A stretch of DNA of 44,770 bases, taken from positions 1 to 44,770 of the IMG/VR virus record IMGVR_UViG_3300036795_000441. One strand, given 5' to 3'. The first letter of the stretch is position 1. Every line of letters starts with the position of its first letter. The position numbers and the translations under genes were made by a program. The notes beneath the pieces were generated by a model, which saw only the letters and a list, made by a program, of their open reading frames with translations, was not told the origin of the DNA and did not search any database. This stretch comes from a virus. Shown piece by piece: positions 6,198 through 12,919 of the stretch.

Positions 6198-7342
6198 GTC
6201 AGACGACGGGGATCGAGTGGACGGACGCGACGTGGTCGCCAGTGCGGGTGCGGGTGAAGCCGGATGCGGCGGCGATCGCGGAGGCGAAGGGCTACACCTC
6301 ACTGGTGCAGATTGCCGCGAAGATGGCCGGGCGTGTGGGGCCGCACTGCGAGCATGTGTCGCCGGGCTGCCTGAACTGCTACGCCGAGACCAACAATCAC
6401 CGCTGCCTGCCGGGCAATGGCACAGGGCTGCCCTATGAGCGGCGCTCGCGCGACCTGGTCGACGCGTTTGTGGACGAGAGAATTTTGCTGCAGCCGCTGG
6501 GCTGGAAGAAGCCGCTCAAGATTTTTGTGGAGAACCAGAGCGACCTCTTCGGCGAGTGGGTAACGGACGGGATGCTGGCCCGCGTCTTCGCGGTGATGGC
6601 CCTGTGCCCGCAACACACGTTCCAGGTGCTGACCAAACGGCCGGAACGGATGCTGGCGTATCTGAGCGACGACATGCAGCAGATGAATGCAATGTGCGCG
6701 GAAGATGTTCTGTTCGGCCAACTGACGGATGGCGCGGGAACGATGGGTCATTCGTGGCCGCTCCCGAACGTGTGGCTTGGCGTGAGCGTGGAGCGCCAGC
6801 AGGAAGCGGACGAGAGGATTCCGCTGCTGCTGCAGACGCCGGCGGCGGTGCGGTTTATCTCGGCAGAGCCGCTGCTGGGGTTCCTGGATCTCACGCAGGA
6901 TGGAATCTCGAATGGAGACTGTATTCACTGCTCCGACGGATCACAGGTCGAATCGGACACGAACGCGAATGGCTGCAGCCGCTGCGATGGTACGGGGAAG
7001 AGCGACGAGATCGCGCTCGACTGGGTGATCTGCGGTGGGGAGAGTGGGCCGGGCGCGCGGCCGATGCATCCAGAGTGGGCGCGGAGCCTGCGCGATCAAT
7101 GCGCGACCGCCGGCGTGCCGTTCTTCTTCAAGCAGTGGGGCGAGTGGATCGGCTTTACCGGTGAATGGAGGGCAGTCGAAGACGGCTCGCGCACCTTTGC
7201 ATTTCCGGATGGCTGGAATTTCTCAGACCGTGCGGAGGCGCGCACGTGGAGTGACGGCGTTGCGGTCCGCGTGGGCAAGAAAGCCGCCGGAGCTCTGCTG
7301 GATGGTGTGGAGCATCATGCCTTCCCGGAGGTGCGCGCGTGA
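6194..7342 (+). CDS. DUF5131 / phage Gp37-Gp68 family protein
   Basis: 382 residues starting at the ATGA overlap. It opens with TTGIEWTDATWSPV, then CEHVSPGCLNCYAET with the three-Cys motif (C-x6-C-x2-C), then FQVLTKRPERM, WPLPNVWLGVSVE and ICGGESGPGARPMHP, all hallmarks of this family. The Cys motif and barrel-like core are thought to be related to radical-SAM enzymes, and relatives are partners of TcmP ('three-Cys-motif partner') proteins; no reaction is established. An extra pair of CxxC motifs (CIHC and CSRC, about residues 239-261) looks like an inserted zinc ribbon. No TcmP gene is visible nearby. Confidence 0.9.
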   Translation: MSQTTGIEWTDATWSPVRVRVKPDAAAIAEAKGYTSLVQIAAKMAGRVGPHCEHVSPGCLNCYAETNNHRCLPGNGTGLPYERRSRDLVDAFVDERILLQPLGWKKPLKIFVENQSDLFGEWVTDGMLARVFAVMALCPQHTFQVLTKRPERMLAYLSDDMQQMNAMCAEDVLFGQLTDGAGTMGHSWPLPNVWLGVSVERQQEADERIPLLLQTPAAVRFISAEPLLGFLDLTQDGISNGDCIHCSDGSQVESDTNANGCSRCDGTGKSDEIALDWVICGGESGPGARPMHPEWARSLRDQCATAGVPFFFKQWGEWIGFTGEWRAVEDGSRTFAFPDGWNFSDRAEARTWSDGVAVRVGKKAAGALLDGVEHHAFPEVRA

Positions 7343-7614
7343 GACGGAGCGAAGATCACGTAACGATCATCGATGGGTGCGTGAAGGACTGGCGATCCAT
7401 CGTGGACGACTGGCCGGTCGCTGATCCAATGATCACTCTCGAGCGCCTGCAGAGTGCTCACACATTCCTGCGCCGGCGAATCGGGCTGGACGTGCCGCGC
7501 GATGAGATGCAGGCCCTGATGGATGCTCAGGCCCTCCTGCTCAAAGTTCGTTTCGCAGTTCTGAATGAAGCTGAGCGTGTGTGGCGTGCGTTGGACCCGG
7601 AGGTGCGCGCGTGA
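7339..7614 (+). CDS. Hypothetical early protein
   Basis: 91 residues from GTG 7339, overlapping the stop of the DUF5131 gene and ending in a GTGA overlap with the next. It is mostly helical, with LERLQSAHTFLRRRIGL and ALMDAQALLLKVRFAVL. No domain recognised. The ending PEVRA repeats the last residues of the upstream DUF5131 protein (PEVRA) because both stop/start junctions share the sequence GGAGGTGCGCGCGTGA, a small local duplication at gene borders. Confidence 0.5.
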   Translation: MRRSEDHVTIIDGCVKDWRSIVDDWPVADPMITLERLQSAHTFLRRRIGLDVPRDEMQALMDAQALLLKVRFAVLNEAERVWRALDPEVRA

Positions 7615-7775
7615 AGGTCCGTGTGAGCTACGCCAAATGCTCGTTCTTTGCCTCGGGGCTCGGGCCGATGGAATGCCCGCTCTGCAAAGCGGTCGTTCCG
7701 GATGGGCAGCGCCATGTCTGCGAGCAGCAACTCTCGAAGCCGCGCAAGCGGAAGAAGCGGGAGCGTGCCGCATGA
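7611..7775 (+). CDS. Tiny zinc-ribbon-like protein (54 aa)
   Basis: 54 residues from GTG 7611. CPLCKAVVPDGQRHVC offers C-x2-C and H-x-C ligands for one zinc, followed by a very basic tail (KPRKRKKRERAA). Overlaps both neighbours by 4 bases. This size and layout suggest a nucleic-acid-binding zinc ribbon. No named family. Confidence 0.5.
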   Translation: MKVRVSYAKCSFFASGLGPMECPLCKAVVPDGQRHVCEQQLSKPRKRKKRERAA

Positions 7776-8101
7776 GCCATGCGCTGGTGGCGAATATTCA
7801 TCGGGGGCAGCGGTACGACGTGTACATCGGCAGGCCACGTGCCGGGAGTCCAGCATGTTCCGGACGATCCCCGTGGGGGAATCCGTTTGTGCTGGGCAGG
7901 GATGGCAACCGCGAGCAGGTGATCGCGCTGTATCGCGAATGGCTGCCGCGCCAGACGGAGCTGATGCGGCGGCTGCCAGAGCTGCAAGGCAAGGTGCTGG
8001 GCTGCTTCTGCGCTCCCCTGCCCTGCCACGGCGACGTGCTCGCCGAGCTGGCTAATCGAGGGTGTGAAGGGCAAGGGGATTTGTTTGGAGGCGAAGGATG
8101 A
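7772..8101 (+). CDS. DUF4326 family protein
   Basis: 109 residues from ATG 7772. YDVYIGRP, SPWGNPFVLGRDG, VIALYREWL and GKVLGCFCAPLPCHGDVLAELA are the full set of DUF4326 hallmarks, including the CFC...P.CHGD motif that may bind metal. The family is widespread in phages and has no settled function. Length is typical. It is preceded and followed by ATGA overlaps, so it is part of the early operon. Confidence 0.9.
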   Translation: MSHALVANIHRGQRYDVYIGRPRAGSPACSGRSPWGNPFVLGRDGNREQVIALYREWLPRQTELMRRLPELQGKVLGCFCAPLPCHGDVLAELANRGCEGQGDLFGGEG

Positions 8102-8382
8102 AGGATAAGGTTCTGCGCGTTGCGTCTCGCCGCGCCCAGACGGCGGAGCTGGCCCTCTATGACGATCAGTTTCGCTTCGGGCTGCGCGTTGGGGAGTTTC
8201 GATTCGGCAGGTCGATGCTCTGGCATGAGACGCAGAGAACGGCGACCTGGTATCCGGGCACTCGGTTGTTCGCGATTCTCTGGAATTCCATATGGGGATT
8301 TCGTCGCAGAGCTGCGCTGCTTCGCGACGGGAACGGGTTCATTGAGCGGCAGATGACGAACGAAGCTGGAGGCGAAGGATGA
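8098..8382 (+). CDS. Hypothetical early protein
   Basis: 94 residues starting in an ATGA overlap. The first 50 residues look like beta strands (QFRFGLRVGEFRFGRSMLWHE), followed by a Trp-containing helix (LFAILWNSIWGFRRRAALL). No family recognised. The ending NEAGGEG resembles the GGEG ending of the preceding DUF4326 protein because both junctions carry the same GGAGGCGAAGGATGA ribosome-site/start sequence. Confidence 0.45.
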   Translation: MKDKVLRVASRRAQTAELALYDDQFRFGLRVGEFRFGRSMLWHETQRTATWYPGTRLFAILWNSIWGFRRRAALLRDGNGFIERQMTNEAGGEG

Positions 8383-8801
8383 CGATTACTCAGGAACTGC
8401 GCGGACGGCCGGTTACGAATCAGGAAGCACAAGAGGCGTGCAGGCGGCTGATCAATTCGTACTTTCACAACAAAGATCAAGCGCGTTGCTCCATTCCTGC
8501 GTCGCCCTCGGATGATGATGTTTTGCTCTCCGACTATCTGGGCGAGGTTGGCCCTGAAGCGGAGCATGCTGCCGAGATGACGCTCGAACTGGGACGGGCG
8601 CGTCGGCACGGTGACAAGTTCGCGAGTCTGCACGAAGCCTATGCGGTCATTCTCGAAGAGCTCGACGAGATATGGGAAGTCACGCGCCAGAAGCGTCGCG
8701 ACCGAAATGGTGAAGAGCTTCGCAAAGAGTTTGTGCAGCTGGGCGCGATGGCGATGAAGGCTCTGCTGTCGCTGGAGAATTTCACTGGGGGCGAAGTCTA
8801 G
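8379..8801 (+). CDS. Phage MazG-like / early helical protein
   Basis: 140 residues starting in an ATGA overlap with a good upstream GGAGGCGAAGG. The C-terminal half, SLHEAYAVILEELDEIWEVT with RQKRRDRNGEELRKEFVQLGAMAMKAL, matches a phage protein type with 'LHEGYAVLLEELDE.W.EV' helices reminiscent of MazG-type nucleotide pyrophosphohydrolases, but only one EELDE metal motif is seen. Function (nucleotide clean-up) is speculative. The last gene of the continuous early operon; a repeat follows. Confidence 0.55.
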   Translation: MTITQELRGRPVTNQEAQEACRRLINSYFHNKDQARCSIPASPSDDDVLLSDYLGEVGPEAEHAAEMTLELGRARRHGDKFASLHEAYAVILEELDEIWEVTRQKRRDRNGEELRKEFVQLGAMAMKALLSLENFTGGEV

Positions 8802-8840
8802 CAACGGTGGGATAGCAAGCAACACGGTGTGAAGGATGTT

Positions 8841-8884
8841 GGCGCGTAGCGCGTCGGCTGCATGCAATGCCCTGCATGCAATGC
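8841..8884 (-). repeat. Double mini-hairpin repeat, copy 3, with extra half
   Basis: In inverted orientation: GCGC-GTA-GCGC (8842-8852) then GCAT-GCA-ATGC (8860-8870), with the second hairpin repeated in tandem at 8874-8884. It follows the stop of the MazG-like gene by about 40 bases. Read on the minus strand it corresponds to the copy at 10841 with a changed loop (TAC for TGC) and intact stems. Confidence 0.7.
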
Positions 8885-8955
8885 CGGAGGTGTGTGTGAT
8901 GCGGTTTGGTGCAATGTCAGGAAGTCCTCAGCTTTGGCGAGGTGCGGGCGTGAGC

Positions 8956-9234
8956 TTAGCGCTGGAGGGCTGCGAATTGTTCCGGGGTGAGCTCGAGGAA
9001 GAGGCCGCCGCGTCCTTTGTGGAGGGCGGTGTCGAGGGCCTGGCGGTCCTCCAGGGTGAGGCGCGTGGGGGTGCGGGCGATGAGGTCGCGGATGGCCTGC
9101 TCGGAGAGCGCGGAGCGGCGGCGGCCGAGGGCGCGGTCCAGGGTGGGCGGGGAGAATTGCAGGATCCAGCGCTCGCCGCGATCTCCGTCGCCGCGCACGA
9201 AGAAGCTGAAGTAAACGCGGTGGGTGAAGGCCAT
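8956..9234 (-). CDS. Minus-strand hypothetical protein
   Basis: Read on the minus strand from ATG at 9234: 92 residues, MAFTHRVYFSFFVRGDG then RWILQFSPPTLDRALGRRR, SEQAIRDLIARTPTRLTLED and GLFLELTPEQFAALQR. The order of secondary structure and residue composition look like a real protein, unlike the plus-strand frame here. An in-frame ATG at 9285 would add 17 residues. It is the only minus-strand gene in the left 41 kb, bordered by repeat copy 3. Function unknown; candidates are a moron or a host-interaction protein. Confidence 0.5.
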   Translation of the reverse strand: MAFTHRVYFSFFVRGDGDRGERWILQFSPPTLDRALGRRRSALSEQAIRDLIARTPTRLTLEDRQALDTALHKGRGGLFLELTPEQFAALQR

Positions 9235-9314
9235 GGGCAGCAGTGTAGCGACGCAATCGTTGTCCCGCAGGCGTCGTTCCTCCAAGCCTACCGCGAAGCG
9301 AGGGGGGTGAGGCC

Positions 9315-9704
9315 GTGAATCGGGTTATTTTCAGTTCGGCTAGCGACGAGTGGCCCACCCCGATAGAGGTGTACGAGGCGCTGCATCGTGAATTCGGGTT
9401 TGACTTCGATCCTTGCCCCCTTGGTGGCGATGTCGACGGGATATCGAGTCTCTGTGACTGGGGCGGACGTCGCGTGTTCTGTAATCCTCCCTATTCGAAC
9501 ATCCGGCCGTTTTTGGAGCGATGGAAAGAGACATCGCTCGCTGTATACCTCATCCCGGCACGGACGGACACCCGATGGTTCCACGAGGTCGTTATGCCGC
9601 ATGCGACGGAGATTCGATTCCTTCGTGGCCGGTTGAAATTCGGGGGTGCGAAGACTGACGCTCCATTCCCTTCGATGCTCTGTATTTTTCGAGGAGAGTC
9701 GTGA
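9315..9704 (+). CDS. Phage DNA N6-adenine methyltransferase
   Basis: 129 residues from GTG 9315. The order is SDEWPTPIEVYEALHREFGFD, then FDFDPCP (SAM/active-site region), then RVFCNPPYSNIRPFLERW with the NPPY catalytic motif, then a strand near FRGES. This matches the small phage N6-adenine-methyltransferase family (PF05869 type), which transfers methyl from SAM to adenine in DNA, possibly shielding phage DNA from restriction or timing replication. Slightly short but complete. It overlaps the replication gene start by GTGA. Confidence 0.88.
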   Translation: MNRVIFSSASDEWPTPIEVYEALHREFGFDFDPCPLGGDVDGISSLCDWGGRRVFCNPPYSNIRPFLERWKETSLAVYLIPARTDTRWFHEVVMPHATEIRFLRGRLKFGGAKTDAPFPSMLCIFRGES

Positions 9705-10840
9705 GCGACGAGCTGAAGCACTGGCAGATCATGGATGCGGTAGACCAGAGAGGCCCGCGGGAGCCTTCGCCGCGGGCGGTGCTGCGCAAACTGGCGCGGC
9801 ACTGCGACAGCGAAGGCACCACCTTCGTCGGCATCGTGAGGATCTGCGAGAGCACCTGTCTGGCCAAGGCCACCGTGCTGCGCGCGCTGGCCTGCCTGGA
9901 ACGCCAGGGATGGATCCGCATTGAAGAACGCGCGGTCCGGGTGGAGACGCCGCGCGGGTTCGAGCGCAAGGGCAATCTGTACCGGTTGAGCCTGGTGAAG
10001 CTGGGGTTGGCAGTGGAGAAGAAACAGTGGCGTGACGAGGGCTACGGCCCGGCGCCGGCGTTGCCTGCGGGGGACGAAGGACGCGATGACGAGGGAGGAC
10101 TCCCGGTCGCGAGGAAGCCTGTGGGATGGAACCGCGAAGCTGACGAGGGTGTTTACCCGGGCGACGCGAAGCAGAAAACGGTGCCCACGGCGCCTGTGCA
10201 AACCTCGTCGGCGAGGTCTCTTTGGCGCGGCGGCGAGGTCTCATTGGAGGCTCGGCGAGGTGTCATTGGGGGGGCCCCTTTAATGAAGAAGAAAGAACAA
10301 GAGAAGCCTGAAGAAGAACACCCCCCGTACGCCCCCCCTGGCCGCGGTGCGACTGTGGAAAGAAAACGCGGAGAGTCCCCGGAGCAGCCGGGGCGACCGG
10401 CGCAGCTGCAAAGACTGGCTAATGAATATCCGGGGTCCGGGCAGTTGCTGGCTTTCCCGAAGCGGCAGCGGCCGACCCGAGAGCCGCGGCGGGCGCCGTA
10501 CGACAGCGTGCGCCAGACGCTGGACGGCGAGGAGGCAGCGTTGTGGGACGAGGCGACGCGGGTGATGCAGGCGTGCGGGGTGAGCCCGGAGAGCTCGGGA
10601 CGCAAGGTGCGGCGAGCCGTGATGGAGGCCCTGCGGCTGGAATGCGAGAGGCCCGGTGGCGCGATCACGGCGGCCGGCGAGCTGGCGGTGCGGCGCTGGG
10701 ACGAGTATCGCCGGATGGGCCACCTGCTGCTCTCGCCGCGCGGGGTGATGGGGTTCTTTGCGTCCGGCGAGTGGCTGAATCCCTCGCTGTGGCGGCTGAC
10801 CCTGCAAGGGCAGGAGATCGCCCGTCGAGGACGATGGTAG
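9701..10840 (+). CDS. Replication initiator, winged-helix (O-like)
   Basis: 379 residues from GTG 9701. Residues about 27-96 are a helix-turn-helix of the HTH_36/replication-protein type (AVLRKLARHCDSEG, then TCLAKATVLRALACLERQGW). A low-complexity linker (150-240) contains the iterons in its DNA, and the C-terminal third (260-379) is helical and Arg-rich. By analogy with lambda O it would bind the iterons inside its own gene and recruit a host helicase/loader; no phage helicase or loader gene is seen. The final GQEIARRGRW is duplicated at the end of the gene at 10900. Confidence 0.7.
   Translation: MSDELKHWQIMDAVDQRGPREPSPRAVLRKLARHCDSEGTTFVGIVRICESTCLAKATVLRALACLERQGWIRIEERAVRVETPRGFERKGNLYRLSLVKLGLAVEKKQWRDEGYGPAPALPAGDEGRDDEGGLPVARKPVGWNREADEGVYPGDAKQKTVPTAPVQTSSARSLWRGGEVSLEARRGVIGGAPLMKKKEQEKPEEEHPPYAPPGRGATVERKRGESPEQPGRPAQLQRLANEYPGSGQLLAFPKRQRPTREPRRAPYDSVRQTLDGEEAALWDEATRVMQACGVSPESSGRKVRRAVMEALRLECERPGGAITAAGELAVRRWDEYRRMGHLLLSPRGVMGFFASGEWLNPSLWRLTLQGQEIARRGRW
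10209..10320 (+). other. Putative replication origin (iterons + purine-rich tract)
   Basis: Three 17-base iterons of consensus CGGCGAGGTCTCATTGG lie at 10209-10225, 10231-10247 and 10253-10269, starting exactly 22 bp apart, about two helical turns, so they face one side of the helix. Differences are single bases. They are followed by a 40-base A/G-rich stretch (10281-10320) with few T or C. The arrangement, in the middle of the initiator gene, mirrors the lambda origin inside gene O (iterons, then an easily melted region). Origin function is inferred. Confidence 0.6.
10808..10838 (+). repeat. 31-bp direct repeat, left copy
   Basis: The last 31 bases before the stop of the initiator gene (starting GGGCAGGAGATCGCCCG, ending GACGATGGT) are repeated at 11479-11509 with one mismatch (T10824/G11495). 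The two copies bracket the cassette with the gene at 10900. Confidence 0.8.
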
Positions 10841-10872
10841 GGCATTGCATGCAGCGGACGCGCTGCGCGCCA
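10841..10872 (+). repeat. Double mini-hairpin repeat, copy 4
   Basis: Starts on the base after the initiator stop codon. Hairpins GCAT-TGC-ATGC (10842-10852) and GCGC-TGC-GCGC. The 32 bases 10841-10872 are the exact reverse complement of 11923-11954, so the intervening 1.05 kb is flanked by a perfect 32-bp inverted repeat. Confidence 0.85.
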
Positions 10873-10899
10873 GATACAAAAAAACACTAAGGAGGAATC

Positions 10900-11511
10900 A
10901 TGAAGAACGCAGCAGAAGGGGGAAAGCAAGTGGAGCGCGAGATAAAGCCTATGAAGGTTGTCCCATTACTCGTGGGTGATTGGACACGAGACGAGTGGGA
11001 AGTTGCAGAACAAGCCGTTTTTAGTCTGCGAGGACAGTATCCGCCCGATTCCTTATCGGCGATTTACAGAGACATTGCTATCGGGTTACAGATCCGACTC
11101 GCCCGCACTGCTGGCACGCCCGAAACTGCGGCTAACGCGGTCTGGCTTTCGGAGTATCTCGATGAGGTCGGGGAGTGGAGACCTGCTCTAACGCAAGAGT
11201 GGTTCAGCGAGCAGGAGGGTATTGAACGCGCGCGACGTTATGCCGAGATTGGTGATAAGCGCCTGCGAATGTCACGATACTGGCGCACACCCGAAGCTGC
11301 GACCCTGAGTGATGACTTAAACGATGTTCTCGATGAAATGGACGAGTACTTGGACAACCGTCAAGACGCCGACTTTGAGGGCGAGCGATTCATCCCAAAT
11401 AAAGAATTGAAATTGCTAGGTAGATTACGGATAGCTCGTCTTCCCGCGCCCCCATCCGGGGAACAGGGCCTACCTCTTGGGCAGGAGATCGCCCGGCGAG
11501 GACGATGGTGA
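10900..11511 (+). CDS. Hypothetical cassette (moron-like) protein
   Basis: 203 residues from ATG 10912-adjacent start at 10900, with a strong AAGGAGG ribosome site. A helical protein: LVGDWTRDEWEVAEQAVFSL, then WLSEYLDEVGEWRPALTQEW, then DDLNDVLDEMDEYLDN. Some local resemblance to the MazG-like protein at 8379 (YL.EVG..., L.E.LDE) is seen but may be chance. Base composition is visibly lower in GC than its neighbours, and the last 10 residues (GQEIARRGRW) come from the duplicated end of the initiator gene. This looks like a gene captured on an inserted cassette. Function unknown. Confidence 0.6.
   Translation: MKNAAEGGKQVEREIKPMKVVPLLVGDWTRDEWEVAEQAVFSLRGQYPPDSLSAIYRDIAIGLQIRLARTAGTPETAANAVWLSEYLDEVGEWRPALTQEWFSEQEGIERARRYAEIGDKRLRMSRYWRTPEAATLSDDLNDVLDEMDEYLDNRQDADFEGERFIPNKELKLLGRLRIARLPAPPSGEQGLPLGQEIARRGRW
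11479..11509 (+). repeat. 31-bp direct repeat, right copy
   Basis: Second copy of the initiator 3' end, supplying the C-terminus of the 10900 gene and the start region (ATGGTGATGG) of the gene at 11505. It marks the right boundary of the inserted cassette 10839-11509. Confidence 0.8.
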
Positions 11512-11957
11512 TGGCACCGCTGTGGTGGGTAACGAAGGATGGAGACCGTGATTGCATCGCGCTATACGAACGACACTACTCTGCACGCCGATATCGCGAT
11601 GGGCGCGCGCGCCGTTTATTTGTGGGTCCGGGCGAGAAACTGGTGCTTCGGACCTGGGCCGGTGACGCTGCCTTCGGATGGCGCAAGTTCATCGATGGGA
11701 GTGGGCAGCAAGGCATCAATTGCAGTTTCTTCCGCAACGAATCGCCGCATCGCAGCTCGGAACTCATACGACAAGCGGATCTCATTGCTGACACGATCTG
11801 GCCTGATAGCCGGCACTATACCTTCGTCGATCCGCAAGCGGTCCGGTCACGGAATCCTGGCTATTGCTTCCTCTGCGCCGAATGGAAGCGAGACGGAGTG
11901 ACGAAGGGCGGCCTCATAGTCCTGGCGCGCAGCGCGTCCGCTGCATGCAATGCCTAA
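11505..11957 (+). CDS. Conserved phage protein, 'APLWWVTKDGDRD' family
   Basis: 150 residues from ATG 11505 (or the second ATG at 11511). MAPLWWVTKDGDRDCIALYERH, RRYRDGRARRLFVGPGEKLVL and FRNESPHRSSELIRQADLI strongly match a very common phage protein that usually sits near replication genes; residues such as NESP, HYTFVD and NPGYCFL are typical. No function is established to my knowledge. The last 11 residues (VLARSASAACNA region) are encoded by the inverted copy of the double-hairpin repeat, so the natural C-terminus probably ended soon after GLIVL. Confidence 0.8.
   Translation: MVMAPLWWVTKDGDRDCIALYERHYSARRYRDGRARRLFVGPGEKLVLRTWAGDAAFGWRKFIDGSGQQGINCSFFRNESPHRSSELIRQADLIADTIWPDSRHYTFVDPQAVRSRNPGYCFLCAEWKRDGVTKGGLIVLARSASAACNA
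11923..11954 (-). repeat. Double mini-hairpin repeat, copy 5 (inverted)
   Basis: Perfect 32-base reverse complement of copy 4 (10841-10872). It is read through by the 3' end of the 11505 gene, whose stop codon comes directly after it. Confidence 0.85.
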
Positions 11958-12294
11958 AGAACACGGCGTTTGCCTAGGTTTGCGGACGTTTGCCTAGGAA
12001 ACCCGAAACCGGGCTTGCGCGCTGCTCGGGCTGACGGTACGGTTGGATTCGTCCCCGGAAGATCGGTTGGATGAAGCAAACAATTTGACTCGGTGATGAG
12101 CCGAGCGCCGCGCTGCAGTCGAGGGCGCGAATGGGAGCCGCGAGAGGGAGCCAGCAGTAACCTAGTTCGCTTCGCCGTCTTCAGATTTCCAGCCAGTTAG
12201 CCGCTCAGGGCGCACGGCCCTCCACGCTATAGCGTGCGTCCCGCCCATCGAGCCAAACCGCAATCAACCGTGCTTCCGCTCGCGCACATAACCC
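11958..12294. other. Non-coding gap with short repeats
   Basis: No credible gene. It holds a direct repeat CGTTTGCCTAGG at 11968-11979 and 11987-11998 (19-bp period), a short hairpin CCCG-AAAC-CGGG, a hairpin CTCGG-TGATGAG-CCGAG (12089-12105), and a perfect 14-bp palindrome CACGCTATAGCGTG (12223-12236). The paired direct repeats could be operators; no convincing sigma70 promoter is seen. Confidence 0.4.
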
Positions 12295-12762
12295 ATGGCG
12301 CGACCCAAACGAAGAAGTGCGTCCTCACAGAGAGGCCGCGAGAACCAGTACCTGCTGTTCGATGGCAACACAGCCCTCGGATGGCGAGTGACCCGGCGCA
12401 TCAGTCTGCAGGACGGGGAGCGGATGATTGCTACCGGACATGCGCGGCCGGTGAACGACCATAACGGACTCCATGTCGGCTACCAGATGCAGCAGCCAGC
12501 GCCGGTGAAGAACGGCGTGCCGGCCAAGCCGACGCCTGCGCTGCTGAGCTCGCGGGAGATGGACCTGATCGCGGGTCAGGCCTTTGCGCATGGGAAGAGC
12601 CGGACGCATGGCCGGAGCGAGTTGGTGCGGCTGACACGAACGCATCCGTGGACCGGCAAGCTGCTGCCGGCAGAGGACGAAGTGGAACGAGCCGTCGCGA
12701 AACTGCTCGCGCTGACGCCTCGGCATCTGCAAAGCGCGGCGGCGAAGCTGCTGGCGATTTAG
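12295..12762 (+). CDS. Hypothetical protein at the end of the early region
   Basis: 155 residues from ATG 12295; no ribosome site is obvious. A basic N-terminus (MARPKRRSASSQRGRE) is followed by strands (LLFDGNTALGWRVTRRISL, ERMIATGHARPV) and two helices near the end (EVERAVAKLLALTPRHLQSA). Unknown family. It is isolated between two non-coding gaps and might act as an antiterminator or late regulator by position, as lambda Q does, but there is no sequence support for that. Confidence 0.5.
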   Translation: MARPKRRSASSQRGRENQYLLFDGNTALGWRVTRRISLQDGERMIATGHARPVNDHNGLHVGYQMQQPAPVKNGVPAKPTPALLSSREMDLIAGQAFAHGKSRTHGRSELVRLTRTHPWTGKLLPAEDEVERAVAKLLALTPRHLQSAAAKLLAI

Positions 12763-12919
12763 AGATACCCGCGAAGAGGTCTTGAACAAAATTCCTAGCC
12801 GCGAAGGGTGATGTACCGATCCGAAGCTGAGAGCTGAAGACGGAATCCGAGCGGGACTGCCGCTGGTCGATCAGCGGATGACTTGGGGAGCCGGTTCAAG
12901 ACGAACCGGCCAAAAGTTC
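12763..12919. other. Non-coding leader with two perfect hairpins
   Basis: No gene. CCGCTG-GTCGAT-CAGCGG (12860-12877) and GCCGGTTC-AAGAC-GAACCGGC (12890-12910) are perfect stems of 6 and 8 bp. The second one ends 1 base before the 8-bp target duplication AAAAGTTC (12912-12919) of the inserted element. Before insertion this stretch would have continued directly into the tRNA-like fold. Confidence 0.5.

Noticed and set aside
8836-9318. 160-codon plus-strand frame opposite the minus-strand gene
   Set aside because: Ala/Glu/Gly-rich, begins within the hairpin repeat, no ribosome site; the minus-strand reading looks more protein-like.
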